From: Gammaproteobacteria bacterium
Lineage (GTDB): Bacteria > Pseudomonadota > Gammaproteobacteria > Magnimaribacterales > Magnimaribacteraceae
NCBI GenBank assembly: GCA_004214065.1
Contig: SGZM01000006.1
Span: 1 to 43,583, forward strand
Direction: 5' to 3'
Length of the DNA stretch: 43,583 bases
The position numbers were made by a program, and so were the translations under genes. The stretch's first letter is position 1, and each line of letters begins with the position of its first letter. Under the pieces are notes generated by a model. The model did not search any database and was not told the DNA's origin. It saw nothing but the letters and a program-made list of their open reading frames with translations. Positions 24,964-33,194 of this stretch are shown here, piece after piece.

Positions 24964-26319
24964 TTAATGCTTAGGCATATAGTGACAAAATATATTTGAA
25001 TAACTCTCACCTTTTAATGGGGCTGGTCTTCCATGTAAAAGCCTAGCACTTTCATAAAACAGTACCTCTCCAGGCTCTAAAAATACTTCATGTCTTCTGT
25101 AAAAGTGATCATCAATTTCTAAGGGCCAATCTTTTTCGACTTTTTTGTCGATATTGATAATGGCACTAATGATGTGAGTTTCATTTCGATCTCTGTGTGG
25201 AATTAATACAGCTCCTTTTTTGTAGTCCCGAATACCATATACAAAAGTTGGCTCTAATTTCGTCTTGCTCCATGCTTCCATTGGTTTTTGTAAGGAATTA
25301 TGAATTTTATTTTTTAACTCATCACTTAATTCAAATAATCTACTTGGTACATCTACTTTATCCGATTGGATAAAGTTTCCTTCTACAAATTCATCGTAGA
25401 AATCATCTTTATGCAGAGCAAGATACTCTTTTATCTCATTAAATAGATCTGCATCTAATTGTTCTTTTTTAAATCCTTCATCAGTGTAAGTCTGAATATG
25501 TTTATTTAAATCATCCGTTTTATCATCGAGAGTTAAACTTGCCTGTCTAAACCATTTAGTAATAACCGTTTTCTCTCCTTTTAAGACAGGGTGGGCTTGA
25601 TGAATGGTATTGCTGTTTAGACTTCCATCTTCATTCAAATTATTCCATATTAAAGCGGTACCTTTTTTGGGTATAAAGGATTTATTTAATTTAGGAAATT
25701 CTGTTTCTCCGCCTTCAATGACGTCATTAAGGTATATCATGAATGTATAGGTTCTTTGACCTCTACCACCATCGTGTTCAAGTAATTGAGTGCCTTCAAA
25801 ATAATCAGTGTGGGCCTTAAATTCTTGATTTTCTAGGTAGTGTTGACCTTGCACTATTTCTCCAAAAGAAGAATCTATGCCAATAAAATTACACAACCTT
25901 CTATCTATCTCTTGCATAAATAGATCCTCTAGATTGCCTAAATCACACGTACTGCTTGTTCTAAATGAATCATCATAAATACCTGAAGTGGCTATTGTGG
26001 ATGGCCTTAGCTTACTTTTAATTTTATTAATTAAAAGATTACATTCATCATCATTCAAAAATCCCTCTATCTCATAAATTTCAGCAGAAACATCTCTAAT
26101 TTGATCTGCAGAGATAGAAAAATTTTTGGGATTTAAGAATACTTTTTCTTGTTTATTTTTTATCTCATTCTTTGATAATTCATAACCAAGAGCAATTTTA
26201 CAAAGTTGAGGATCAAAGCCTTCCTTTAAAAGAATATCTAATAATTCCTTACGATCACAGCCTCTTTGAATATTTTCAAAGATCCAATCAAGCCAGTCTT
26301 GAGTTAACTCTTTAGGCAT
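24964..26319 (-). CDS. Tandem 2OG-Fe(II) dioxygenase (prolyl 4-hydroxylase-like)
   Basis: A 451-residue protein with three parts. Residues 1-50 form a small helical domain. Residues of about 80-258 are a P4H-type dioxygenase with iron ligands His170-x-Asp172 and His240, and the 2-oxoglutarate lysine Lys250 in HQAHPVLKGEK. Residues of about 325-451 form a second double-stranded beta-helix domain with His375-x-Asp377 and His429 in HGRPAPLKGES; the position equivalent to Lys250 is Ser439. Family members hydroxylate proline or other residues in proteins or peptides. Two complete iron triads in one chain are unusual. It lies 3 bases behind the MDR gene and converges on pcs. Confidence 0.87.
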   Translation of the reverse strand: MPKELTQDWLDWIFENIQRGCDRKELLDILLKEGFDPQLCKIALGYELSKNEIKNKQEKVFLNPKNFSISADQIRDVSAEIYEIEGFLNDDECNLLINKIKSKLRPSTIATSGIYDDSFRTSSTCDLGNLEDLFMQEIDRRLCNFIGIDSSFGEIVQGQHYLENQEFKAHTDYFEGTQLLEHDGGRGQRTYTFMIYLNDVIEGGETEFPKLNKSFIPKKGTALIWNNLNEDGSLNSNTIHQAHPVLKGEKTVITKWFRQASLTLDDKTDDLNKHIQTYTDEGFKKEQLDADLFNEIKEYLALHKDDFYDEFVEGNFIQSDKVDVPSRLFELSDELKNKIHNSLQKPMEAWSKTKLEPTFVYGIRDYKKGAVLIPHRDRNETHIISAIINIDKKVEKDWPLEIDDHFYRRHEVFLEPGEVLFYESARLLHGRPAPLKGESYSNIFCHYMPKH

Positions 26320-26322
26320 TTA

Positions 26323-27435
26323 TTAAGCATCTGGTTTTATAAGATATTTCTTTCCTGTGGCTTGTTTTGTGTACGCGAGAATATTATTTTCTTCCAAGGC
26401 ATCTTCCAAAGAGATTACATTTGAATATCCGCTTTTAAAAGTTGAATCTATCTCATCTGCAACCTTTTTCCTTAATTCTCCAAATCGTTCCTGGCCAACC
26501 CTTCCTATGAATGGAGTCAGTAACCAACCTCCAAGACCCCAAGAAAAACCAAAAGATCTTGTTAGTGTAGTGGGGTTTCTATCTAGTCCGCCATATATAT
26601 AAACTTGTTTAAATTTATCTGATCCGTATCTGCTGTATTCTGTTGCAGTTTTATTAGCTGCTATTTCCATGGCGGTGAGTATTAGACCTGCAAGTTTTCC
26701 TCCACCTGTAGCATCAAAACCTAATGTTGACCCAGTTTCTACTAGTGCATCAACCAGATCTTCCATAAAAGTGTCCGCACTAGAATTACAGACATATTTA
26801 GCTCCTAAGGATTTTAAGAGGTCTACATGCTCTTCTTTTCTAACTACATTTACTAAAGGTACTTCTTCGTCAGAGCAAATCTTAATAAGCATTTGTCCTA
26901 AATTAGATGCAGCAGCTGTATGTACAAGTCCTTGGTGGTTTTCCATCCTCATTGTTTCCACCATCCCAAGTGCTGTTAAAGGATTTACGAAACATGATGC
27001 TGCTTGTTCAGGAGTAGTGCCTTCATTCATTTCCAAACAACTCATAGAGGGTAAGCATCTGTATTCTGAATACATAGCTCCACCAGCGACACCCACTGTC
27101 TTGCCAATTAAATGTTCTGCACCTTTTCCAGCAGCCTCTACAATACCTGCACCTTCATTACCAACTGGTAGGTTTTGATCAAATCTAGCTGATACAGACC
27201 TGATAAGACCTTCTGGTATTTGCATCTCAACTTTAGACCCTGGTTCTATAACTTTAAGTGATGAAACATCAGCTGGCCCAACAAGTAACCCTACGTCTGA
27301 GGGATTAATTGGTGTAGCTTGTACTTTGATTATAACTTCACCATCTTTAGGTTCAGGAACTTCTACCTCATCTATTGAAATAGTTAATAGGCCTTCACTA
27401 GAAACGTTAGATTTTATTTGTTTTGATGATTTCAT
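26323..27435 (-). CDS. Zinc-free medium-chain dehydrogenase/reductase (quinone oxidoreductase-like)
   Basis: A 370-residue MDR protein. The N-terminal GroES-like domain has VQATPINPSDVGLL where zinc-binding members carry a Cys, so no catalytic zinc is expected. GNEGAGIVEAAGKGAEHLIG, then a Rossmann domain (HTAAASNLGQMLIKICSDE, VNVVRKEEHVDLLKSLGAKYV) that binds NADP(H). Relatives reduce enones or quinones. Substrate unknown. Its upstream region carries nested palindromes (27450-27485), suggesting regulation; the dioxygenase gene follows after 3 bases. Confidence 0.85.
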   Translation of the reverse strand: MKSSKQIKSNVSSEGLLTISIDEVEVPEPKDGEVIIKVQATPINPSDVGLLVGPADVSSLKVIEPGSKVEMQIPEGLIRSVSARFDQNLPVGNEGAGIVEAAGKGAEHLIGKTVGVAGGAMYSEYRCLPSMSCLEMNEGTTPEQAASCFVNPLTALGMVETMRMENHQGLVHTAAASNLGQMLIKICSDEEVPLVNVVRKEEHVDLLKSLGAKYVCNSSADTFMEDLVDALVETGSTLGFDATGGGKLAGLILTAMEIAANKTATEYSRYGSDKFKQVYIYGGLDRNPTTLTRSFGFSWGLGGWLLTPFIGRVGQERFGELRKKVADEIDSTFKSGYSNVISLEDALEENNILAYTKQATGKKYLIKPDA

Positions 27436-27449
27436 TTTTACTCCATTTA

Positions 27450-27485
27450 ATAAACACTTAGCTGAGCTAAATTAATAGTGTTTAT
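27450..27485. promoter_or_regulatory. Nested palindromes upstream of the MDR gene
   Basis: Outer perfect 9-base inverted repeat ATAAACACT (27450-27458) / AGTGTTTAT (27477-27485), enclosing a perfect 13-base palindrome TTAGCTGAGCTAA (27458-27470). It ends 4 bases before the GH16 stop and lies 15 bases upstream of the MDR start (minus strand). It is either a TetR-like operator pair or a bidirectional stem at the end of the GH16 gene; there is no T run fitting a classic terminator. Confidence 0.55.
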
Positions 27486-27488
27486 GCA

Positions 27489-28460
27489 TTAATCAAGCTT
27501 GGCGTACTCTATCCAATCAATTATAAACCTTCTTGAATTAGGATCATCATGATTTGAACACTCTCTATTGAAACACATTGCGGAAGGATCAATTAAATTG
27601 TTATCGAATTCTCCTCCAATAGCCAAATTTATAATTAGGTAAAAAGATTCATTGAAGGGGTAATTAAAGTTACTTATGCCTGTAGAGCTTGGTTCCAAGG
27701 ATAAGTAAGGTTCATTTTCATCATTAAGAAAAAATTTGAGAGAATTTTTTCTCCATTCCAAAGTAATTGAATGGAATTTCTCTTGAAATTTAACAGATGT
27801 AGGTACGGATATTTCTTTAACAGTAAAGTTTTTGTCTAATGGAGAATTTCCATAATGTAGAGCTGAACTCACAATATTAGTAATTCTTCCTCTTGCTTCC
27901 ATGATATCTATTTCTCCACCTGTAGGCCAAGTATCAGTAGATAAAGGTAAAAGCCAAAATGCTGGCCAAAGCCCTATGCCTTTTGGATTTTTAAAGCAGA
28001 AGGTTAGTTTAGATGGATAAGAGTAAGATATTTTATTCTGTGTATGTATACGTGCGGAAGTATAGGCAAATCCTCTATACTTTTTTTTCATGGGTTGAAT
28101 TTTTAAATATCCATCTTCAATGAACAAATTATCATTAGTATTTGTATTTTTATATTTCTTATCTTTATAGAACTGTTGTTCATTATTTCCCCAACCATAA
28201 ACTGTTGTAGTTCCTGAATTAAACGCATTGCCTATTGAATATGACCAATGAGAGTTGTTTAAGATTGGACTAGAAAAGTTTTCTTCCCATATAACACTTT
28301 CTGGATCAGATCTATTACGGCAATATGATGATTGGTCAATCGAAAAAGACTTTGAGTTAATTGTTTCTGTTGTAGATTTATCTAATTTAGTATATTCATA
28401 GTCTTGTGCTGTTAGATATAAGACTGTCACAGAACAGATACTTAAAAAGCTAATTTTCAT
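27489..28460 (-). CDS. Secreted GH16 beta-glucanase (laminarinase-like)
   Basis: A 323-residue glycoside hydrolase from the ATG at 28460, chosen because it gives a normal signal peptide (MKISFLSICSVTVLYLTA). An in-frame ATG at 28514 would add 18 residues; neither start has a good SD. The GH16 active site GEIDIMEARG has nucleophile Glu183, Asp185 and acid/base Glu188 (numbering from the shorter start), preceded by GIGLWPAFWLLP, the usual substrate-cleft block. GH16 enzymes of this type cleave beta-1,3- or mixed beta-1,3/1,4-glucans such as the algal storage glucan laminarin. Exact specificity is inference. The gene lies between a PhoX-like gene and the MDR gene, same strand. Confidence 0.9.
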   Translation of the reverse strand: MKISFLSICSVTVLYLTAQDYEYTKLDKSTTETINSKSFSIDQSSYCRNRSDPESVIWEENFSSPILNNSHWSYSIGNAFNSGTTTVYGWGNNEQQFYKDKKYKNTNTNDNLFIEDGYLKIQPMKKKYRGFAYTSARIHTQNKISYSYPSKLTFCFKNPKGIGLWPAFWLLPLSTDTWPTGGEIDIMEARGRITNIVSSALHYGNSPLDKNFTVKEISVPTSVKFQEKFHSITLEWRKNSLKFFLNDENEPYLSLEPSSTGISNFNYPFNESFYLIINLAIGGEFDNNLIDPSAMCFNRECSNHDDPNSRRFIIDWIEYAKLD

Positions 28461-28561
28461 AAATTTTACTGATCTCAGAAGAAAATTAATTGATTTATAG
28501 AAGATACCAGACATAAAATTTTTATGTTTAATTCAGATTCTCTTTATCTAACAACTCAGTA

Positions 28562-29896
28562 CTAGATTGTTTTACTTAAGTTTTTAATCTTTTCCCAGTC
28601 TCCAGTTATTACTATGGTTTTCCCGGCATGCTGAAGATTTAAGGCCATCTTTGATCCATCTGGAGAGAAGCAAACACCCGCTATTTCTGTGGAGTTATTG
28701 GATGACACTTTTCCAAGAGTATACATTTTCCCATTTGGGGTGAAGCCTAGTAATTTACATGCATTACTGTCATTGTCTTCACAAACAATTAAGTCTCCCC
28801 AGGGGGCTATTGTAATATTATCACCCATCCAAAATTTTTCTTTATCTGAAGATTCATAAAACAAGGTTAATGTTTCTTCAGAAGTATTATATTTCCATAT
28901 TTGTCCTAACCCACTAAAACCACCTGATTTACAAGTAAAGAAGACTTCACTTTCTTCTTGATCATTCTTCTGAACTATAATTCCTTCAGAGCCATTAAAC
29001 GTTGTAGCTCCTTTCTCAATTCCTTGATGTTTAGTTTTTTTCAATACAGCTTCAGGATCTTGAATTTCTACCCAAGAAACATTAAAAGAATCTCCTATAT
29101 TTATTTTAGCTTCGCTGTTATCTGCATTTATTAGATTTCTAACTTTTAGAGCATAAAGCTTTCCTGACCCGGCTAAATCTGTCTTTTTTAGGGGTACAAA
29201 TTTATAGAGTAGGCCGTTGGGACTATCCTCGGTTTGATAAACACTACCTAGATTATCATTTATGTCTATTGCAACGGCCTCTCTTTTAAATCGACCCATA
29301 TTTGAGAGGCGCTTGTATCCATGTAATTTAATTTGAGGATTAACTTCAAAGGCATATCCATGATTATCTTGATAAGTTTCTTCACATGAAATCCAAGTAT
29401 TCCATGGAGTTTTACCCCCAGCACAATTTTTAATTGTTCCTGTTAAGCTTCTAAAAGATTTTTCAACTGAAAGGTTTTCTTGATTAATAATAACTGTACT
29501 GGTACCACCTGAATAGGGTATCCGGTTCACTGATCTGTAAGCTGTGGTTTTATTTAATGAAGTATCTAAATGTGATGTTTCATGATTAATAACAAGTGCT
29601 AATTTTTTACCTGGAAGATCGAAGAATTCCATGCCGTCAGGATCACCTCCATAAAGCAAACCATCCGACATTAAGTCACCTGAATTGATTACCTCTGTGT
29701 ATTTTAGACAATTCGGAAGGTCAAAAAGAGCATTTTTATCTTCTGTTAAAGAACCATCCCAAATGTCATGAGCTTTATTGTTTGTTTTTTCAAAGATGAA
29801 CTTTGTTTTGCCCACAGCATGAAATGCCATTAGAGCTCCAGCTCCTGCAATTGACGTTTTTAAGAAATTTCTTCTAGATTGTAATTTTTTCACCAT
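28562..29896 (-). CDS. Tat-exported DUF839 / PhoX-like protein
   Basis: A 444-residue protein with a twin-arginine signal (SRRNFLKTSIAGAGALMAF, RR at 8-9), so exported folded. The mature part is a DUF839-type beta-propeller: LALVINHETSHLD, CAGGKTPWNTWISCEETYQDNHGYAFEV, EAVAIDINDNLGSVYQTEDSPNGLLYKF, and a late WMGDNITIAPWGDLIVCEDND block. PhoX alkaline phosphatases are Ca/Fe enzymes of this fold but usually near 600 residues or more; the shorter DUF839 members are uncharacterised. Phosphatase activity is therefore only possible. No SD is visible before ATG 29896. Confidence 0.82.
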   Translation of the reverse strand: MVKKLQSRRNFLKTSIAGAGALMAFHAVGKTKFIFEKTNNKAHDIWDGSLTEDKNALFDLPNCLKYTEVINSGDLMSDGLLYGGDPDGMEFFDLPGKKLALVINHETSHLDTSLNKTTAYRSVNRIPYSGGTSTVIINQENLSVEKSFRSLTGTIKNCAGGKTPWNTWISCEETYQDNHGYAFEVNPQIKLHGYKRLSNMGRFKREAVAIDINDNLGSVYQTEDSPNGLLYKFVPLKKTDLAGSGKLYALKVRNLINADNSEAKINIGDSFNVSWVEIQDPEAVLKKTKHQGIEKGATTFNGSEGIIVQKNDQEESEVFFTCKSGGFSGLGQIWKYNTSEETLTLFYESSDKEKFWMGDNITIAPWGDLIVCEDNDSNACKLLGFTPNGKMYTLGKVSSNNSTEIAGVCFSPDGSKMALNLQHAGKTIVITGDWEKIKNLSKTI

Positions 29897-29915
29897 TCAA
29901 TTATAAATTTATCTG

Positions 29916-29928
29916 CTCTTCAGAAGAG
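29916..29928. promoter_or_regulatory. Palindrome upstream of the PhoX-like gene
   Basis: Palindrome CTCTTCAGAAGAG, 20 bases upstream of the gene start (minus strand), in the 131-base gap before tRNA-Gly. It could be an operator. I looked for Pho-box direct repeats here and saw none. Confidence 0.3.
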
Positions 29929-30008
29929 TGCCTTACCAGTTTATTTTCAATGATTTATGTTTAAATTCAAAGATTAAGAGACTCAGGCTAATTATTTGTA
30001 TTTTTATG

Positions 30009-30014
30009 TATAAT
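30009..30014 (+). promoter_or_regulatory. Candidate -10 box of the tRNA-Gly gene
   Basis: Consensus TATAAT directly preceded by TG, 13 bases before the tRNA 5' end. No matching -35 at 16-18 bases upstream, so recognition may rely on the TG element. Confidence 0.5.
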
Positions 30015-30027
30015 GCAACTCCATTTA

Positions 30028-30103
30028 GCGGGTATCGTATAATGGCTTATTACCTCAGCCTTCCAAGCTGATGATGTCGGTTCGATTCCGACTACCCGCT
30101 CCA
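30028..30103 (+). tRNA. tRNA-Gly(TCC)
   Basis: A 76-base tRNA. Acceptor stem GCGGGTA / TACCCGC, discriminator T, encoded CCA (30101-30103). Anticodon stem TCAGC / GCTGA around loop CTTCCAA gives TCC (30062-30064). T-arm GTCGGTTCGATTCCGAC is intact. A small protein gene starts 18 bases downstream. Confidence 0.97.
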
Positions 30104-30121
30104 ATTTCTCGAGGTACGTTT

Positions 30122-30379
30122 ATGTTTGAGTTCACTTTATTCAATTTTGCACAATTTGCAGACCAAGGCCTTTCGTTATACGCAACTTTATTACTTACCA
30201 GTTTGAGTGCCAAGACTAGAATGTATGGTTTTTTGGTATTTATTCTAGTAAATATTCCGGGAATTTATTTATTGGTAGTTACAGAGTTGTGGTGGATACT
30301 GGCGGTTACACCTCTATGGCTGTTTCTTAATTTCAAAGGACTATTAAACAACTTTCGAGAAAGTAGGCAGGGAAGTTAA
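30122..30379 (+). CDS. Small two-helix membrane protein, unknown function
   Basis: An 85-residue protein with two strongly hydrophobic segments (about 32-53 and 55-75) after an aromatic N terminus (MFEFTLFNFAQFADQGLSLY). The start is ATG 30122 with SD GAGGT (30111-30115); the longer frame from 30071 begins inside the tRNA-Gly gene and is rejected. It follows the tRNA by 18 bases and may be transcribed with it. It ends exactly one base before the convergent MBL gene. I do not recognise the family. Confidence 0.6.
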   Translation: MFEFTLFNFAQFADQGLSLYATLLLTSLSAKTRMYGFLVFILVNIPGIYLLVVTELWWILAVTPLWLFLNFKGLLNNFRESRQGS

Positions 30380-31054
30380 TCACATAATTTGCTTCCAAAG
30401 TTCTAATTCTTCAATTCTCAGATAACTATTAATCTCTTTTACCTTTTCCATGGTTTCAGATTCTTGCGGGCTGTAGTGATGTCCAGGATAAAGTATGGTT
30501 TCATCTGGTAGGGAGGATAGCTTCCTAAGGCTATGGAACATATCTTCAGAATTTGAACCAGGAAGATCTACTCTACCGCACCCTTGAACAAATAACGTAT
30601 CACCAGATACAAGATTATTATTCACTTTAAAGCACTGCGACCCAGGAGTGTGACCGGGTGTGTGTAAAAATTCTATATCATTTTCTCCTATCGTAAGGTG
30701 ATCACCTGAATCGACAATATTTAAGTCTATATCAGATACACCTGTTACTTTTTTTAATCCTTCCGCTTCATGTTTATTAACAAAAATCTTAACTGGTTCT
30801 TTTTCTAGTACTTCTGCTATTCCTTCAATAGAATGGCCGCCCATGCCCCCTCCACAATGATCGGGATGGTAGTGAGTAATTAATACAGATGCTAGCTTTA
30901 GATCTCTTTTCTCTATGTGTTGAAGAAGAGCATCAATATCCCAAGCAGGATCTATAAGGGCCACTTCTCTTGTGCTTCTGGAACCTATTAAATAAACAAA
31001 GTTTTCCATCGGGCCAACCAATATTTGTTCAAGATATAAATCGTCGTTATTCAT
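30380..31054 (-). CDS. MBL-fold hydrolase (glyoxalase II-like)
   Basis: A 224-residue metallo-beta-lactamase fold protein with the metal motif THYHPDHCGG (His61, His63, Asp65, His66), a third histidine in HTPGHTPGSQCF, SGDTLFVQGCGRVDLPGSN and a final PGHHY. The layout fits glyoxalase II / persulfide dioxygenase-like hydrolases; the role in this cell is open. It starts 7 bases after the MFS gene's stop, so they are probably co-transcribed. Confidence 0.88.
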   Translation of the reverse strand: MNNDDLYLEQILVGPMENFVYLIGSRSTREVALIDPAWDIDALLQHIEKRDLKLASVLITHYHPDHCGGGMGGHSIEGIAEVLEKEPVKIFVNKHEAEGLKKVTGVSDIDLNIVDSGDHLTIGENDIEFLHTPGHTPGSQCFKVNNNLVSGDTLFVQGCGRVDLPGSNSEDMFHSLRKLSSLPDETILYPGHHYSPQESETMEKVKEINSYLRIEELELWKQIM

Positions 31055-31061
31055 AATTTTT

Positions 31062-32357
31062 TTATCTAAAAGTTTCTTCTAATATTAATTTATCTTTCTT
31101 ATATTGTCTCCCCGCTAAATAATAACAAGGTATAGAGACAATGCTTATTATAGAGAATATCACTAACATTAATGTATAAGGTTCTTGATAACCAGATGAT
31201 CTTAGAATATCTGCACAAATTCCCCCACCTAGCGAACCTAGAGTCAGTCCTATTAAATTAAGAGTTAATATATAGAAGGATACTACAGTAGCTTTTATAT
31301 TTTCAGGAACTAGTTCTTGTACAGTAGAAAAGGTAGGACCAAAAAAGCATCCTAGTTGGAAGTAGCCAATAACTATACCTATCCAGAAGACAAGACTCCC
31401 AGGTTCTACAAAACGATAATAAATACCTATTGGAAGTGTTACTAAAGCAAGCCAGAATAAAAACATTGGTCTTCCTTGATCTGTATTTTCCTGCCACCAG
31501 TCGCTTAGTATTCCACCTACTAGATTTCCGGTAAGACCAGCAAAGACTCCTATCCAACCAACTAATTGAGCTATTTCAGATCTCTCGAATCCTCTTTCTT
31601 GAACTAACCATAGTTGCTCAAATCCCGAAGCACCAAGAATAATATGATAAAAAACTCCTGCAAATATAGTAAATCTTAAAGCGGAAGAAGTTTTTAGTGC
31701 CTTGATTAATGTTTTAACTATATCAAGAGTTGTGTCTTTAGAAAGTGTGGGGGGAGGGGCATTTTCTTTTAAACTTTTTCTTTCTCTGTCTTTGAATAAC
31801 AGTGCGCACAATCCTAAGATTAACCCTATACCTCCTAAAAGATAGAAACAATTTCTCCATCCTAATGATTCACCTAGATATCCTGCAATAAGAAGACTTA
31901 CCCCAACACCAATGGGTACGCCCATATAGTAAAAGCCAGCGGCAAATCCCATTCTTTTAGAAGGAAAAGAATCCGATAAAAGAGACATTGATGTCGGAGT
32001 TAGTATAGATTCACCTACACCAATAAACATTCTAGGTAGTGCCATGGAGATAAATCCTTTCGCGGCACCTGTTAGAGCTGTAAATACACTCCAGAGTATG
32101 ACGCCAAAAGCGATTAGACGAGGTCTATTAACCATGTCTGCAAGCACACCCATAAACAAGCCCGCTACAGAATAAAAGATAATAAACGGTACTGTGGTTA
32201 AGAATCCATATTGAGTGTCTGTTAAACCTAGATCAGGGACTATGAAGTTAGCAAAACTTGCAATCAATTGTCTATCTACAAAATTTAGTAGATTCAGAAG
32301 TGTTAAGAAAAATAAAAGTCTGTATGCGTTCAAGGGAACTCCTTTTGGCAAAATCAT
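31062..32357 (-). CDS. MFS transporter (Spinster-like)
   Basis: A 431-residue protein with about 12 helices and MFS motifs: NFVDRQLIASFANFIVPDLGLTDTQYG at the first helix/loop, motif A-like GVLADMVNRPRL, and GVGESILTPTSMSLLSD. The pattern is typical of Spinster-type MFS proteins found next to catabolic genes in Proteobacteria. Cargo unknown, possibly a carboxylate or aromatic acid. It is divergent from the winged-helix gene at 32438, sharing an 80-base intergenic region with a dyad, so it may be regulated by that protein. Confidence 0.87.
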   Translation of the reverse strand: MILPKGVPLNAYRLLFFLTLLNLLNFVDRQLIASFANFIVPDLGLTDTQYGFLTTVPFIIFYSVAGLFMGVLADMVNRPRLIAFGVILWSVFTALTGAAKGFISMALPRMFIGVGESILTPTSMSLLSDSFPSKRMGFAAGFYYMGVPIGVGVSLLIAGYLGESLGWRNCFYLLGGIGLILGLCALLFKDRERKSLKENAPPPTLSKDTTLDIVKTLIKALKTSSALRFTIFAGVFYHIILGASGFEQLWLVQERGFERSEIAQLVGWIGVFAGLTGNLVGGILSDWWQENTDQGRPMFLFWLALVTLPIGIYYRFVEPGSLVFWIGIVIGYFQLGCFFGPTFSTVQELVPENIKATVVSFYILTLNLIGLTLGSLGGGICADILRSSGYQEPYTLMLVIFSIISIVSIPCYYLAGRQYKKDKLILEETFR

Positions 32358-32404
32358 AACATAAGCTTCTTAATATAGATTTAATTGAATTTATATAAAA
32401 TATA

Positions 32405-32424
32405 GTGTTATAGTTGACTAACAC
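32405..32424. promoter_or_regulatory. Dyad operator candidate between MFS and winged-helix genes
   Basis: Perfect inverted repeat GTGTTA (32405-32410) / TAACAC (32419-32424) with an 8-base spacer. Inner arms TAGT / ACTA give a second symmetry. It lies 13 bases before the winged-helix gene's ATG (32438) and 47 bases upstream of the divergent MFS gene, well placed for a dimeric repressor. Confidence 0.5.
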
Positions 32425-32437
32425 ACTGGGAAGAAAC

Positions 32438-33028
32438 ATGAAAAATAAAAGAAATTGGTCAAACTCAGAAATGAGATCATTAACGAGAGGTGAGGCAATG
32501 CATTATTTCTCAACTGGACAACATTACTCTACGAAAGAAGATTGGTATATATGGTTTCTTGGTAACGCAACTCGCTACTCTATATTCCAAACCTTTTTAT
32601 GGAAATATGGAAACGGAGAGATGGTAAGTTATACAGACTTAACAAGAACTGAAAAGATTGGATCTCAAAGACTCAAAATAGATTCTATAAAGGCTACTAT
32701 AAGAGAAGGTCTTACCTTGGGTTATATTGAGGCATTTAAATCTGAAAAGGACAGAAGGGTAACTATGTATGCTTTTGATCAATCAATCATGCAAGAAGTT
32801 ACAGATTATTGTTTTATGATGAGAAGAAATCGCATGTGGGAATCTGCATCATTCATCAGTGACAATTCCACAGACTCTATCAACAATCAACTTGCTAAGG
32901 CTGGAATGAAAAAACATTGGCTCGATTCAATAAATAACTTTATTTCTAAATTTGCTGGAACAGCAAAAGCTCAGTTTGGAGATGAACAACTTCCTAATGT
33001 AATTCCGATAAATAATAAAAAAGGTTAA
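32438..33028 (+). CDS. Winged-helix (MarR-like) DNA-binding protein, tentative
   Basis: A 196-residue basic protein. The middle region (about 60-110: FLWKYGNGEMVSYTDLTRT, then SIKATIREGLTLGYIEAFKSEKDRRVTMYAF) reads like a winged helix: a recognition-helix segment followed by a 'wing' of charged residues (SEKDRRV) and a strand, as in MarR-type regulators. Start ATG 32438 is chosen over TTG 32414 because of GGGAAG just upstream; the earlier start would lie inside the dyad. The C-terminal helices could mediate dimerisation. No exact family recognised. It probably binds the dyad at 32405-32424; that is inference. Confidence 0.6.
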   Translation: MKNKRNWSNSEMRSLTRGEAMHYFSTGQHYSTKEDWYIWFLGNATRYSIFQTFLWKYGNGEMVSYTDLTRTEKIGSQRLKIDSIKATIREGLTLGYIEAFKSEKDRRVTMYAFDQSIMQEVTDYCFMMRRNRMWESASFISDNSTDSINNQLAKAGMKKHWLDSINNFISKFAGTAKAQFGDEQLPNVIPINNKKG

Positions 33029-33194
33029 TAAATTAGTTGTAACTTTTAGTTTCTATTGTACTTGAACAGACGATCCTTTTAGTTAGTATTCCCGTATCTC
33101 AAGGATGAGATAAGAGAGTGGACCTTATTCAGATTTCACCCATCCCTTCCCAGGATATTAATCTCAGAGTGTAGGTTCACTTCTCTTCCCTAAG
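33029..33194. other. Structured 166-base intergenic region, possible small RNA
   Basis: The largest gap in the window, between convergent genes. It is richer in GC than its surroundings and contains two perfect hairpins: TATCTCA / TGAGATA with an AGGA loop (33095-33112) and CTCTTCC / GGAAGAG with an 8-base loop (33183-33204, running over the SDR stop). The first presents CAAGGATG with GGA in the loop, matching the CsrA site core CANGGANG. Further + strand GGA motifs lie at 33120, 33152 and 33198. No clear promoter or T-tract terminator is visible. Confidence 0.35.

Noticed and set aside
26669-27178. A 169-codon open frame on the + strand
   Set aside because: It lies wholly antisense to the well-supported MDR gene, its product is Ser/Pro/Ala-rich without domain features, and it has no SD.
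28511-28527. AT-rich palindrome ACATAAA / TTTATGT near the GH16 start
   Set aside because: Such short AT palindromes are expected by chance here, and it has no supporting promoter elements.
29900-29905. TATAAT on the minus strand just before the PhoX-like gene
   Set aside because: It ends three bases before the start codon, so transcription would begin inside the coding sequence; the twin-arginine signal needs the full N terminus.
30071-30121. Upstream extension of the small membrane protein gene starting inside tRNA-Gly
   Set aside because: The bases belong to a complete tRNA, and ATG 30122 has its own SD (GAGGT).
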